Shown here piece by piece: positions 25,672 to 34,914 of a stretch of DNA of 64,000 nucleotides. Numbering within the stretch: position 1 is the first letter of the stretch; the number at the start of each line of letters is the position of its first letter. The position numbers and the translations under genes were made by a program. The stretch comes from an uncultured Draconibacterium sp. Lineage in GTDB: Bacteria > Bacteroidota > Bacteroidia > Bacteroidales > Prolixibacteraceae. Where the stretch lies: positions 1,831,001-1,895,000 of the forward strand of contig NZ_OY781464.1 of NCBI RefSeq assembly GCF_963676735.1, in the 5' to 3' direction. The notes below the pieces were generated by a model. That model ran no database searches. It was not told the origin of the DNA and saw nothing but the letters and a program-made list of their open reading frames with translations.

Positions 25672-27444
25672 ATGAATAATAATAACACTAGGACAGGCAA
25701 ACTCATATCCATTCAGGACTCGTTGGTAAAAGTTAGGTTTTACGACAATGTAATTATGGGTGAAACGGCCAATGTAATTGTAGATGATAAATCATTACAA
25801 GCCGAAGTATTACAAATTGATCCCGACCCAAAAAATGCGGATGCAGGGATTGCTGAAATGCAGGTTTTTGAAGATTTAACCGGAGCAAAAATTGGCGACC
25901 CGGTTGAGTTTACGGGAAAGCCGCTTTCAGTGCTATTGGGTCCCGGACTATTAACCAGTATTTGGGATGGACTTCAAAACCCCTTGTACAAATTAGGTGA
26001 ACAAGATGCCTATTTGGTGCCCGGGATGAAGGCTCCGGCGCTTGACAAAGATAAGCTTTGGGAGTTTACACCTTCGGTAACTGCCGGCGACTGGGTAAAA
26101 GGTGGCGATGCTATTGGAACCGTACCTGAAGGCCGCTTAAAACATAGTATTTTGGTGCCTTTTAACTTTGGCAAATGCAAAGTTGAAAGCATTATTGAAA
26201 AAAAGGAAGTTAATATTGTTCAAACGGTTGCTGTAATTACAGATAAGCAAAACGTAAAACACGAGTTGCAGCTTGCGTTCCGATGGGCAGTAAAATCCCC
26301 TATCCCATTTAAAGAACGGGCTATTCCAAGTAAAACTATTTCTACCGGAGTGCGGGTAATTGACTTGCTGGCACCGGTTAGCTACGGCGGAACAGTTGGT
26401 AACCCGGGGCCTTTTGGAGCGGGCAAAACCGTGCTTCAGCACTCTTTGTGTAAATATGCCTTAGCCGATATTATTATTATGGCTGCTTGTGGAGAACGCG
26501 CCGGTGAAGCAGTTGAAGTTTTTAAAGATTTTGCCGAACTGGAAGATCCTTCAACAGGAGACTCGTTGATGAACCGGATGTGTATTTTCGGAAACACCAG
26601 TTCGATGCCTGTTGCAGCTCGCGAGGCGAGTGTATTTATTGCACTTACAGTTGGCGAATATTATCGATATCAAGGTTACAGCGTTGTTCTGCTGGCCGAT
26701 TCAACTTCGCGCTGGGCACAAGCTCTTCGCGAGCGTAGCGGCCGCCAGGGTGATATTCCCGGACCAGAGGCTTTTCCGATGGACATTCCCGATCAAATTA
26801 AAGGGATGTACCAACGAGCAGGTGCCGATCAGGGCACAGGCGGATCTTTAACTTTTATCGGAACAGTATCTCCGGCAGGTGGAAATTTCCAGGAACCGGT
26901 TACCCAGGCAACCATGGATGCCACCGGTGGATTCTGGGGATTGTCGCAAGATAGAGCCGATGCAAAAAAATATCCGGCCATAGATCCTTTGGCCTACACA
27001 TCATCGGTTTACGATAGTTTTATTTCGTGGACTGATCGGAATAAAATGTTGCAAACGCTGAACGAAACAAATGGTATCGATCAAACAATAAGTACAATTG
27101 GATTAAAAAAGGTTCCGGTAGAAAAATACATCTTATACCAAAAAGGACTAACAATCGATTTTTGTGTGATGCAGCAAAATGCATTTCATAAATTAGATGC
27201 CTGTACCCGTCCCGAACGTCTTATTGTTATTAATGATGCGGTTCAGAAACTTATTGATAGTTCGATTAATTTTGCTCAGGAAGATAAGGAAGATGAAGAA
27301 ATTAAAGAGATTGTTAAAGCAAAATTTGATGAGCTACGCCAGTGGTGGAGAGACTGGAATAGCACAGCACAAAGTGTAGATGAAATGGCTGAGCTTCCTC
27401 AAAAAGTTGAACAATTTATTTTACAAGAAGAGAACGAACTATGA
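25672..27444 (+). CDS. atpA: V-type ATP synthase subunit A (catalytic)
   Basis: A 590-residue catalytic subunit. The Walker A motif is GPFGAGKT at 246-253, and downstream are the catalytic glutamate region ACGERAGEAVEV and SVVLLADSTSRWAQALRERSGRQGDIPG. The A-type insertion ('non-homologous region', about 110-200), which distinguishes V/A-type A subunits from F-type beta, is present. It hydrolyses or makes ATP at the interface with B. It is the first gene of a seven-gene operon, and its stop overlaps the start of B by 4 bases. Confidence 0.97.
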   Translation: MNNNNTRTGKLISIQDSLVKVRFYDNVIMGETANVIVDDKSLQAEVLQIDPDPKNADAGIAEMQVFEDLTGAKIGDPVEFTGKPLSVLLGPGLLTSIWDGLQNPLYKLGEQDAYLVPGMKAPALDKDKLWEFTPSVTAGDWVKGGDAIGTVPEGRLKHSILVPFNFGKCKVESIIEKKEVNIVQTVAVITDKQNVKHELQLAFRWAVKSPIPFKERAIPSKTISTGVRVIDLLAPVSYGGTVGNPGPFGAGKTVLQHSLCKYALADIIIMAACGERAGEAVEVFKDFAELEDPSTGDSLMNRMCIFGNTSSMPVAAREASVFIALTVGEYYRYQGYSVVLLADSTSRWAQALRERSGRQGDIPGPEAFPMDIPDQIKGMYQRAGADQGTGGSLTFIGTVSPAGGNFQEPVTQATMDATGGFWGLSQDRADAKKYPAIDPLAYTSSVYDSFISWTDRNKMLQTLNETNGIDQTISTIGLKKVPVEKYILYQKGLTIDFCVMQQNAFHKLDACTRPERLIVINDAVQKLIDSSINFAQEDKEDEEIKEIVKAKFDELRQWWRDWNSTAQSVDEMAELPQKVEQFILQEENEL

Positions 27445-28745
27445 TACGAAAAGAAATTAATAGAATAAGTGAAGTTGGTAAAGCACTGATTTCTGTTGAA
27501 GGAAATCCGGGTGTTGCACTAAATCATGTGGTTGAACTGTTGGAGGCAGGAACAAACCAGAGCCTTTCGTTTGCCAAAGCCATTAATATTACCGAAGACT
27601 CAACACGTTTCCAGGTATTTAACGGAACCCAGGGATTAAGTACACAAACTAAAATTCGCATGCACGAGGTTCCCCTTGCTGCAGGTTTTTCGTATAACAT
27701 GCTCGGCCGTAGTTTTGATGGTGTTGGTGATGTGGCTGATGGTGGCCCCGATATTATCTTCGAAAAGCAAATATCTACTCGATTAGATACATTAAATCCA
27801 ACCGTACGCCTGGTTCCCAAACAACCGCTTTGGACAGGTATTCCAATGATTGATGTTTTTAATACACTGGTAAAATCGCAAAAAATCCCAATTTTTGCAG
27901 GCCCTACCGAGCCCTACAATCGTTTGCTTTCGCAAATTGCACAGGGCGCACAGGCCGATGTAATTATTTTTGCCGGTATCGGCTTAAAATTCGATGAATA
28001 CCATTATTTCAAAGAGCAGCTTTCGCAATCCGGAAATATTGACAAAACGATTATGTTTACACACCTTGCCGGCGACTCGCAAATTAAAGGTTTAATGCTG
28101 CCCGACGTAGCTTTAAGTGTTTCGCGCGAATTTGCCGATCAGGGGAAAGATGTATTGGTGCTGCTTACCGATATGACCAACTGGTCGAATATTTTACGTA
28201 ACGTAGCCAATTACCAGGATCAGATTCCATCATTACAGGGTTACCCGGGATCCTTGTATTCAGAATTGGCAAAACGCTACGAAGTAGCTGCAGATATTGA
28301 AGGTGCCGGTTCGATAACAATTATTGGAGCCACAACATTAGAATCGCTTGAAGACCCCGTTCCGGATAATACCGGTTACATTACCGAAGGACAGTTTTTC
28401 CTTGAAAACGGAAAACTGAAACTGGCACGATCGCTTTCACGTTTAAAACAACAGGTAAATGGCGATACACGTGACGATCACCGGCCGATAATGACAGCAA
28501 TGGCCTCGTTACTTGCCGATGCTGAAAAAGCATACGAAGCAGCTGAAGTTGGTGCCGCAAACGACGCATTCTCGCAAAAACTGTTGCGTTATCGCGAAGA
28601 TTTTATTAGTAATTTGGAAGAACCGTTTGGTGAATCAATAGAACTGGAAGCCGCATTGGATAAATGCTGGGAAATTTTAAAACGTCATTTTGAACCAACC
28701 GAAACAGGTTTGAGTAAAAAACTGATCGAACAATACTGGAATTAA
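27441..28745 (+). CDS. atpB: V-type ATP synthase subunit B (regulatory)
   Basis: A 434-residue non-catalytic nucleotide-binding subunit. It resembles A but has no Walker A lysine loop. Family segments are PLWTGIPMIDVFNTLVKSQKIPIFAG, DVLVLLTDMTNWSNILRNV and QGYPGSLYSELAKRYE. It alternates with A in the A3B3 head. It overlaps subunit A by 4 bases (ATGA), and subunit E follows after 20 bases. Confidence 0.96.
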   Translation: MIRKEINRISEVGKALISVEGNPGVALNHVVELLEAGTNQSLSFAKAINITEDSTRFQVFNGTQGLSTQTKIRMHEVPLAAGFSYNMLGRSFDGVGDVADGGPDIIFEKQISTRLDTLNPTVRLVPKQPLWTGIPMIDVFNTLVKSQKIPIFAGPTEPYNRLLSQIAQGAQADVIIFAGIGLKFDEYHYFKEQLSQSGNIDKTIMFTHLAGDSQIKGLMLPDVALSVSREFADQGKDVLVLLTDMTNWSNILRNVANYQDQIPSLQGYPGSLYSELAKRYEVAADIEGAGSITIIGATTLESLEDPVPDNTGYITEGQFFLENGKLKLARSLSRLKQQVNGDTRDDHRPIMTAMASLLADAEKAYEAAEVGAANDAFSQKLLRYREDFISNLEEPFGESIELEAALDKCWEILKRHFEPTETGLSKKLIEQYWN

Positions 28746-28765
28746 CCAATAATCAGCAAAAACAG

Positions 28766-29371
28766 ATGAAACAAAATAAAGAAAACCTGGAAGGAATTGT
28801 ATCCAAACTCAAAGAACAGGGAATTAACGCCGGAGAGGCAGAAAAACAGCGAATTATTGAAACGGCAAAACAGCAGGCCGAAAAATTAATAGCAGATGCC
28901 GAATCAAAAAGCAAGGCTATTATTGAAGAAGCGGAAATTAAAGCTGCGCAGGCACAGAAAAATGCAGAAAAAGCTATCTCTCAGGCTTTTCGCGATATGA
29001 TTGAAGCCACTAAAATTGCCATTTTAAAACATTTAAAGTCAGTCTTCGGAAAAGAGTGTAAAACCTTATTCAGCCAGGAAGAATACCTGAAAGAGCTGTT
29101 AAAAGTGGTTATCGACTCCATATCGGGTAAAAAATCAATAAAAGTGCCGCCCGAAATGCAAAAAGAAATGGAAGCTTTCTTATTAAAAGAAGCTCTTACG
29201 GACGAGGTAACCTTAAAACCTTTATCGGCCAGCAAAGCCAAAATAAAGGTAAAATCAACTGATAAAGAAGGCATTAGCTTTGTGGTGAGCTCAAAAGAAA
29301 TTGAGACCGGTTTGTTTTCTTTGCTAAACAAAGACCTGGTTGATCGAATCACAAAAAATCAGGAGGATTAA
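28766..29371 (+). CDS. atpE: V-type ATP synthase subunit E (peripheral stalk)
   Basis: A 201-residue protein. The first half is a long Ala/Glu/Lys/Gln coiled coil (AEKQRIIETAKQQAEKLIADA, then EEAEIKAAQAQKNAEKAI), and a globular C-terminal domain from about 110 contacts the head. This is the E-subunit plan of the peripheral stator. Its partner in the stalk heterodimer (G/H) has no gene in this operon. It is placed third, after A and B. Confidence 0.85.
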   Translation: MKQNKENLEGIVSKLKEQGINAGEAEKQRIIETAKQQAEKLIADAESKSKAIIEEAEIKAAQAQKNAEKAISQAFRDMIEATKIAILKHLKSVFGKECKTLFSQEEYLKELLKVVIDSISGKKSIKVPPEMQKEMEAFLLKEALTDEVTLKPLSASKAKIKVKSTDKEGISFVVSSKEIETGLFSLLNKDLVDRITKNQED

Positions 29372-29373
29372 AT

Positions 29374-29871
29374 ATGTCAAACATGGTTTATTTAATGACC
29401 AGTTTGCCATCGTTATCCTTAGGACAGGTGCCACCTATTACCATTGACGAATTTTACAACGATGCAAAAAAACAATTGTCTGCAAAACACTTTCAGGTTT
29501 TACAGTCGGTTGATATGCAAAAAATGAATGCCAATATTGGCATAAAAAGCATTGCTTCGTTTATAAACGATGTTAAGGAGGATCTCTCTGAAGTAAGACA
29601 AGCCAAAGCACAAAACCGTGCAGCAAAAACCAATCGTTTGCCACAAAAATTAATCGCAGGAAATCCGCTTGAACGCGAAAGAAACATCTTGCAATGGCAA
29701 TGGGAAGAACTGGGAGATATGGAAGTTGGGAAAACATTTACCTTAACCGAAGTATTGGTTTATAAGCTTAAATTGCAGCTGGTAACGCGCTTACATTCGT
29801 TTAATAAAGCCAATGGGGCAAAAGTGTTGGCAAAGGTGGTAAATCCCGGAAATAACAAGGAGAACAAGTAA
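29374..29871 (+). CDS. DUF2764 protein in V-ATPase operon
   Basis: A 165-residue protein starting MSNMVYLMTSLPSLSLG, the DUF2764 opening. The rest is mostly helical, including the NPLERERNILQWQWEELGDMEVG segment. DUF2764 genes occur in V-ATPase operons of Bacteroidota, Chlamydiae and spirochaetes in place of recognisable C and F genes. A central-stalk or C-like role is a reasonable inference but unproven. The gene is tightly packed: 2 bases after E, with its stop overlapping the next start by one base. Confidence 0.85.
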   Translation: MSNMVYLMTSLPSLSLGQVPPITIDEFYNDAKKQLSAKHFQVLQSVDMQKMNANIGIKSIASFINDVKEDLSEVRQAKAQNRAAKTNRLPQKLIAGNPLERERNILQWQWEELGDMEVGKTFTLTEVLVYKLKLQLVTRLHSFNKANGAKVLAKVVNPGNNKENK

Positions 29872-30479
29872 TGGCAGGACTGAAAATAAAATATACAAAA
29901 ACAGAACGTGCCCGACAGAAAAAAATTCTGAAGGTATCGGAAAGAATGCTGCCCTTGTTTGAAGCAATGGAAAAATCCTTAATGGCAACAATAAATACCA
30001 TTGCCGAGCGCATTGACGAAATTCGTGAGCAAATTGAAAATAACAGAAAAGCAGCAGAACCATGGACCGAAGTAATGAGCGATTCGTGGGTAAATATTGA
30101 TGAATATATTTCAGTTAATAAAATTATTACCAAAGCTGTTGATGTAGCTGGTGTTCGTGTTCAGCAATTTGTTAAAGTTGATTTTAATGTAATGCCTATG
30201 AATGCCGAAACTCCCCTGTGGGTGGACGACGCCATAGAGCTTATGCAGGAACAATTGCAATTACTTGCCGAAATTGAATGCCTGAAAGAACAGATTAACC
30301 TGTTGGAAGATGAGTTGCTGGATGTGCGTGCCAGGGTTAAACTATTTGAAAACCGAAGAATACCTAATGCAAAAACGGCTATTCGGAAAATTGGACAAAA
30401 ACTGCAAGATGATGAACGACTGACAATTGCCACAGCAAAAGTGGTAAAAACCAGCAAACAAAAGGAGGGCATTCTATGA
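29871..30479 (+). CDS. atpD: V-type ATP synthase subunit D (central rotor shaft)
   Basis: A 202-residue protein that is almost all helix, with long N- and C-terminal coiled-coil arms and a short strand-rich middle (about 75-115: AVDVAGVRVQQFVKVDFNV). This is the D-subunit rotor shaft turning inside A3B3. The family segment RVKLFENRRIPNAKTAIRKI near 160-180 is present. Its stop overlaps the subunit I start by 4 bases. Confidence 0.93.
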   Translation: MAGLKIKYTKTERARQKKILKVSERMLPLFEAMEKSLMATINTIAERIDEIREQIENNRKAAEPWTEVMSDSWVNIDEYISVNKIITKAVDVAGVRVQQFVKVDFNVMPMNAETPLWVDDAIELMQEQLQLLAEIECLKEQINLLEDELLDVRARVKLFENRRIPNAKTAIRKIGQKLQDDERLTIATAKVVKTSKQKEGIL

Positions 30480-32311
30480 TTGCAGAAATGAAAAAAATAA
30501 TGCTGTTCATGCCCGATTCTGCAGTTGATATTGACGCTGAACTTACCGTATTGGGTCAACTTGGCGTAATACACATTGCACCGTTGCAGGCAGCAAAACA
30601 CGAATCAATTGAAAGGGTAGATGCACGCATAAAGCAATTGCAACAAGCTATTTCGGTTCTTGACAGGTACGATGATGAAAAAAAGCCCGCTACCACTTCC
30701 GGTGAAATCACCGACTATTCGAAAGTAGAAAGAGGTGCGGTTTTTTTAATGGAGAAGGTGCTGGATGCCGAAAACCACCGACAGGATCTGGAGAATATAA
30801 AATTCAATTTAAATCACAATATTAAATGGTTTGAGAATTGGGGCAACATCAGCTTAGAAGACCTGAAACAACTAAATAACAATGGCGTTTGGATTAAGCT
30901 TTATTTGCTTAGCGACAAAGAGTTAAAACGAATTGCAGAGCAAGAGGATATTCAAGTTGCCGGTAAGTTTCAAGAATTAAACCAGGTAGTATTTTTCGGT
31001 AAAGATGCCAGCCAACAGCTTGGTGAATTTCAGGAAGTTCCTTTTCCGGAATTAGAACTGGAAAATGCCAAAGAATTATTAGTTGCTACAATCAGAGACC
31101 TGGAAAGTAATAAAAACTTTTTACTTCAATTACATGCACAAAAAGCAGTGCTGGAAGAAGGGCTGAAAGAGCGATTCCGAAGGTTTGATGTTCGCAATGT
31201 ACAATTCGGAGGCTTATCGCTTGAGAAACACGTACGTTTCTGGAGAGGCTTTATTCCTGTTGATTTTGTAGAACATTTTATTGAAACAGCAGAAGAACGT
31301 CATTGGGGATACGTAATCGAGGATCCCCTTCCCGAAGAAATGGAAGAGGTCCCTACCCTTGTACGCACTCCCAGCTGGGCAAAGCGTATCCAACCTGTAA
31401 TGGATTTTATGGGGCTTGTTCCGGGCTACAAAGAAATGGATGTATCGAGAGTATTTATGGTATTTTTTACCTTTTTTACCGGAATTTTGGTAGGAGACGC
31501 TGGCTATGGGCTAGTATTTTTATTACTCACTTTCCTGGTACACCGAAAAAAGAAATTTGCCAAACAAATTGAATTTGGACTGATTTATACGCTTTCCATT
31601 TCAATTATGTTTTGGGGCATTTTAACCGGTACTTATTTTGGCTCTGAAGCTATTGCTGAACTGCCGTTATTGCGTCAGCTGAAAGTAGAAAAACTGGCCA
31701 GCTTTGGCGGAGATAGCCTCATTGTGCAGAAACTCATGTTCTTAATCGGTGCCGTTCATCTAACGGTAGGCCATTTGCAGGTGGCATGGAAATTCAATAA
31801 CAGCGTAAGGGCTCTAGCTCAATTCGGGTGGATTGCGATAATATGGGGTTTATTCCTAATTGTAAACCAAATGGTTTTGGGTGTTGAAGCACCTGCAATT
31901 ATGTTATGGCTTTTTGTTGGTGGAGCACTGCTAGTTGCTTTATTTTCAAAGCCGGGAACAAGTTTTGTAAAAGGCATGCTCAGTTCAATAGGAAACTTAC
32001 CACTGAGTATAATAAATGGGTTTTCTGATATTATTTCATACATCCGCTTATATGCCGTTGGATTATCAACAGTGCTAATGGCTGCTAGTTTTAATCAAAT
32101 GGCCATTGGCGATGGCATTACAACAGTAGTTTCAGGTATTGGCGCTGTGCTTGTTTTAATTTTAGGACACGGTTTAAATATGATTCTGGCAGCTATGGCA
32201 GTTTTAGTTCATGGTGTACGTTTAAATATGTTGGAATACGCCGGCCATGCCAATGTTGAATTTTCGGGAAATGAATATAAACCCTTCGATTTGAAGGACA
32301 AAAAACAATAA
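30476..32311 (+). CDS. atpI: V-type ATP synthase subunit I (membrane stator, a-type)
   Basis: A 611-residue protein. A cytoplasmic coiled-coil arm spans about 1-320, then about eight transmembrane helices run from 325 to 600. The conserved GDAGYG at 340-345 is present. The essential arginine that faces the rotor glutamate is Arg524 in SYIRLYAVGLS. It provides the ion half-channels and the stator link. It overlaps D by 4 bases and precedes K by 22. Confidence 0.95.
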   Translation: MIAEMKKIMLFMPDSAVDIDAELTVLGQLGVIHIAPLQAAKHESIERVDARIKQLQQAISVLDRYDDEKKPATTSGEITDYSKVERGAVFLMEKVLDAENHRQDLENIKFNLNHNIKWFENWGNISLEDLKQLNNNGVWIKLYLLSDKELKRIAEQEDIQVAGKFQELNQVVFFGKDASQQLGEFQEVPFPELELENAKELLVATIRDLESNKNFLLQLHAQKAVLEEGLKERFRRFDVRNVQFGGLSLEKHVRFWRGFIPVDFVEHFIETAEERHWGYVIEDPLPEEMEEVPTLVRTPSWAKRIQPVMDFMGLVPGYKEMDVSRVFMVFFTFFTGILVGDAGYGLVFLLLTFLVHRKKKFAKQIEFGLIYTLSISIMFWGILTGTYFGSEAIAELPLLRQLKVEKLASFGGDSLIVQKLMFLIGAVHLTVGHLQVAWKFNNSVRALAQFGWIAIIWGLFLIVNQMVLGVEAPAIMLWLFVGGALLVALFSKPGTSFVKGMLSSIGNLPLSIINGFSDIISYIRLYAVGLSTVLMAASFNQMAIGDGITTVVSGIGAVLVLILGHGLNMILAAMAVLVHGVRLNMLEYAGHANVEFSGNEYKPFDLKDKKQ

Positions 32312-32333
32312 AAATTTTTAAAATAGTATAAAA

Positions 32334-32804
32334 ATGATTTTAACTACAATTTTAGCAACAACAGTTGCAGGCTTTGGCGGACATGCCATCGCACTGGGAA
32401 TAGCAGGTGTAGGTTCGGCAATCGGAACCGGTATTGCAGGCATGGGAGCTGTAGGGCTTTGGAAACAATCAATCAGAGACAAGAAAAAACTTCCTTCGCT
32501 GGCGCTGGCAATGGTAGGTATGCCATTAAGCCAGGTTATTTACGGGATGATTTTTATGAACTCAATGATTGGAGCCAACCTTAGTCCTGATAGTTATACC
32601 AACCAAATGATTTGGGCTTTCTTTGTTGGTATTGCCATTGCCGCTTCTGCAATTATGCAGGGAAAAGTTGGTGCGGCAGCTTGTGCCAACCTCGCAGTAG
32701 ATGATAAACAAGGCTCCGGTATGTATATTGCCGCCATGGGTATTATCGAAACAGTAGCACTTCTTGCCATGGTATTTGGTATGGGAGGCATTCCGGGAGC
32801 ATAA
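32334..32804 (+). CDS. atpK: V-type ATP synthase subunit K (rotor ring, Na+-type ligands)
   Basis: A 156-residue double-hairpin proteolipid with four transmembrane helices and a single ion carboxylate, Glu139 (IIETVALL). From what is known of the Na+-ring of Enterococcus hirae (NtpK), ion ligands are Thr64, Gln65, Gln110, Glu139 and the Leu61 carbonyl. Here the matching positions are Ser66, Gln67, Gln109 and Glu139, with Met63 at the carbonyl position. All side-chain ligands are kept, so the ring probably carries Na+ (inference). It is the last gene of the operon, followed by a strong terminator. Confidence 0.94.
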   Translation: MILTTILATTVAGFGGHAIALGIAGVGSAIGTGIAGMGAVGLWKQSIRDKKKLPSLALAMVGMPLSQVIYGMIFMNSMIGANLSPDSYTNQMIWAFFVGIAIAASAIMQGKVGAAACANLAVDDKQGSGMYIAAMGIIETVALLAMVFGMGGIPGA

Positions 32805-32820
32805 AACGCTTATAAAATAT

Positions 32821-32849
32821 ACCCCCGCTGGTTTTAGCGGGGGGTTTAA
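32821..32849 (+). terminator. V-ATPase operon terminator
   Basis: CCCCCGCT (32821-32828) pairs with AGCGGGGG (32835-32842) across a short loop, followed by GTTT. It lies 16 bases after the subunit K stop. Confidence 0.8.
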
Positions 32850-32908
32850 ACTTTATATGTAAAAACAAATGAATATCTTTATCAAAAAGAAATCATTGAA
32901 TTTACTAA

Positions 32909-34147
32909 ATGAGTTTAAAAATAATTTTTAGAGGAAAGGTTTTATTCGCTATAATTATTTTTACTACGGTTTCTTGTGCCGGAATTATTTATACTTCAGT
33001 AAAAAGTCTGCAACTCGACCGCGAACACCTCTCCCTACTTGAATTATCTACAAATATAAATCTGGAAATATCGAAAAGTAGAATATTTTTAGATGATTAT
33101 TTATGGTTTAGCGATACGCTGAAAAGAACAGCCGTAATTGGTTGTTTTACTCATGCCAACACTTCCATTCAATCACTTGATTCCCTCCTATCTGAAAAAT
33201 ATAAAGATAACAGCGAGTTACAACTCCGTACTTCGTTGAAGGCTACAGCCTTAGAGGTGAAACAATTACACCAGCAGGTTTTAGTCTTTCTTCAAAACAA
33301 TACAAAAAGTATCGATGTAAATCTGTTAAATCGTTATCATGATTTTCACAACGCATACCAGGAACTACGTATAAAAATTGATGATTATATCTTACGTAAA
33401 AACAGTAGGTTTAAACAAAGGGGCTACACACTGTTTATTCTTACATTTTTACTGTTGCTGGTTTGTGTAGTTTTGATTTACCGAATAATTAATTCATACA
33501 ATACAATTGAAAAACAACAGGCATTACGAGCACTTGAAGTTGAATATAAAGAACGAAAAAGAATTGCCGCAGATTTGCATGATGGATTGGGCTCCATATT
33601 ATCAAGTATTGCCTTATTTATTAAATTAATTGAAAAAGATTGCAGCAAAAGCGCCGAGAACAAAAGTTTAAGTCAGGTAAAGGAATTGTCGGGCATTGCG
33701 TTAGAAAACCTGGAGGCTACCATAAATAACCTTAACCCATCTATTCTGAATAAATACGGACTTGTTAAATCATTGGAAATATTGTGTGACAAAATAAATG
33801 ACATTGGAGAAGTTAGCTGCACGGTTAGTTCATCGATAAAACAAATTAAACTCAACCCGAACATGGAGTTGAACATGTACCGTATTTGCAACGAGTTAAT
33901 AAATAATACGCTTAAACATGCCAAGGCAACAAGTTTATGCATCGACATTCAACAAATAAAGAAAACGGTAATTGTGGTATTTCAAGACAATGGAAAAGGT
34001 TTCGACCCCGAAATTATTCATACTACTGATGAAGAAAAAATGGGATTACGAAATATTGTGAACCGCATAGAATCGTTCGGTGGTAAATATGAAATTAACA
34101 GCGGCAAAGGAAAAGGTGTTGAAATTACGCTTAGTTTTATCATATAA
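32909..34147 (+). CDS. Membrane sensor histidine kinase, NarX/LiaS-type (HisKA_3)
   Basis: A 412-residue sensor. TM1 is near 8-28. A helical extracytoplasmic domain of about 140 residues follows (four-helix-bundle-like, no known ligand motif), and TM2 is near 172-192. The HisKA_3 dimerisation helix has the phospho-acceptor His224 in RIAADLHDGLGSILSSI. The HATPase domain has the N-box NELINNTLKHA and the G-boxes DNGKGFD and KMGLRNI. It pairs with the response regulator 9 bases downstream. The stimulus is unknown; it lies behind the V-ATPase terminator, so it is not in that operon. Confidence 0.93.
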   Translation: MSLKIIFRGKVLFAIIIFTTVSCAGIIYTSVKSLQLDREHLSLLELSTNINLEISKSRIFLDDYLWFSDTLKRTAVIGCFTHANTSIQSLDSLLSEKYKDNSELQLRTSLKATALEVKQLHQQVLVFLQNNTKSIDVNLLNRYHDFHNAYQELRIKIDDYILRKNSRFKQRGYTLFILTFLLLLVCVVLIYRIINSYNTIEKQQALRALEVEYKERKRIAADLHDGLGSILSSIALFIKLIEKDCSKSAENKSLSQVKELSGIALENLEATINNLNPSILNKYGLVKSLEILCDKINDIGEVSCTVSSSIKQIKLNPNMELNMYRICNELINNTLKHAKATSLCIDIQQIKKTVIVVFQDNGKGFDPEIIHTTDEEKMGLRNIVNRIESFGGKYEINSGKGKGVEITLSFII

Positions 34148-34156
34148 AGCACAAAA

Positions 34157-34810
34157 ATGGAAAAAACCAGTATTGTTATTGTTGACGACCACAAGATTTT
34201 CAGAGATGGTTTAAAAATGCTTTTAGATAATTTCGATTTTGTATCTGTTATCGGACAGGCATCAAACGGAAAAGAATTTATTGAACTTATTGGCAGAGTT
34301 GTTCCCGACATTGTTTTAATGGATATTAACATGCCTCAAATGAATGGTATTGAGGCAACTAAACTGGCGTTGCAAAAGATTCCTGAGCTAAAAATAATAG
34401 CCTTAACATCGTTTGCCGATGATGATTATATTGAACAGATGATATCTGCAGGAGTTGAAGGTTACATGCTTAAACGCTCTGATATTGAGGATTTTGAAAA
34501 AGCAATAACAAAAGTAGCTGGCGGAGGGAGTTACTTTTCGTCTGAAATTATAAAAGTTATATCCCGTAACCTTTACAAGGATAAAGAACGTAAATCAGGA
34601 GAAAAATTATTGGCCAGTTTTACTTCGCGCGAAAAAGAAATTTTAAATTTAATATGTGAAGGACTTAATAACGAACAAATTGCCAAATTAATTCACTTGA
34701 GCCCCAAAACAGTAGAAAAACACAAGAGTAACTTATTTCAGAAAACCCAAACTTTTAATACGGTAAATCTGGTAATATTTGCATTCAAAAATCAACTTAT
34801 CTCGCTGTAG
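34157..34810 (+). CDS. NarL/FixJ-family response regulator
   Basis: A 217-residue DNA-binding regulator. The receiver domain (1-125) has the acidic pair Asp10-Asp11, the phosphorylation site Asp56 in LMDINMPQMNG, the switch Thr83 in ALTSF and Lys105. A LuxR-type helix-turn-helix (about 150-210) follows, with LTSREKEILNLI-type start (here FTSREKEILNLICEGLNNEQIA) and LSPKTVEKHKSN recognition helix. Its partner kinase is encoded directly upstream. Target genes cannot be read from this window. Confidence 0.95.
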   Translation: MEKTSIVIVDDHKIFRDGLKMLLDNFDFVSVIGQASNGKEFIELIGRVVPDIVLMDINMPQMNGIEATKLALQKIPELKIIALTSFADDDYIEQMISAGVEGYMLKRSDIEDFEKAITKVAGGGSYFSSEIIKVISRNLYKDKERKSGEKLLASFTSREKEILNLICEGLNNEQIAKLIHLSPKTVEKHKSNLFQKTQTFNTVNLVIFAFKNQLISL

Positions 34811-34860
34811 CTAAGAAAAATAGAAATGCGTAAGGCCTTTGCGTTTTACAAGTTAAAAAA

Positions 34861-34885
34861 AGGCAGTTCCTTTTCAGAACTGCCT
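34861..34885. terminator. Bidirectional terminator
   Basis: A perfect 9-pair stem AGGCAGTTC / GAACTGCCT with a 7-base loop. It has A-runs before and T-runs after, between the response-regulator gene and the convergent Spy-like gene. Confidence 0.8.
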
Positions 34886-34914
34886 CTCAATATTTTTAAC
34901 TATTGTGGTCTTTT

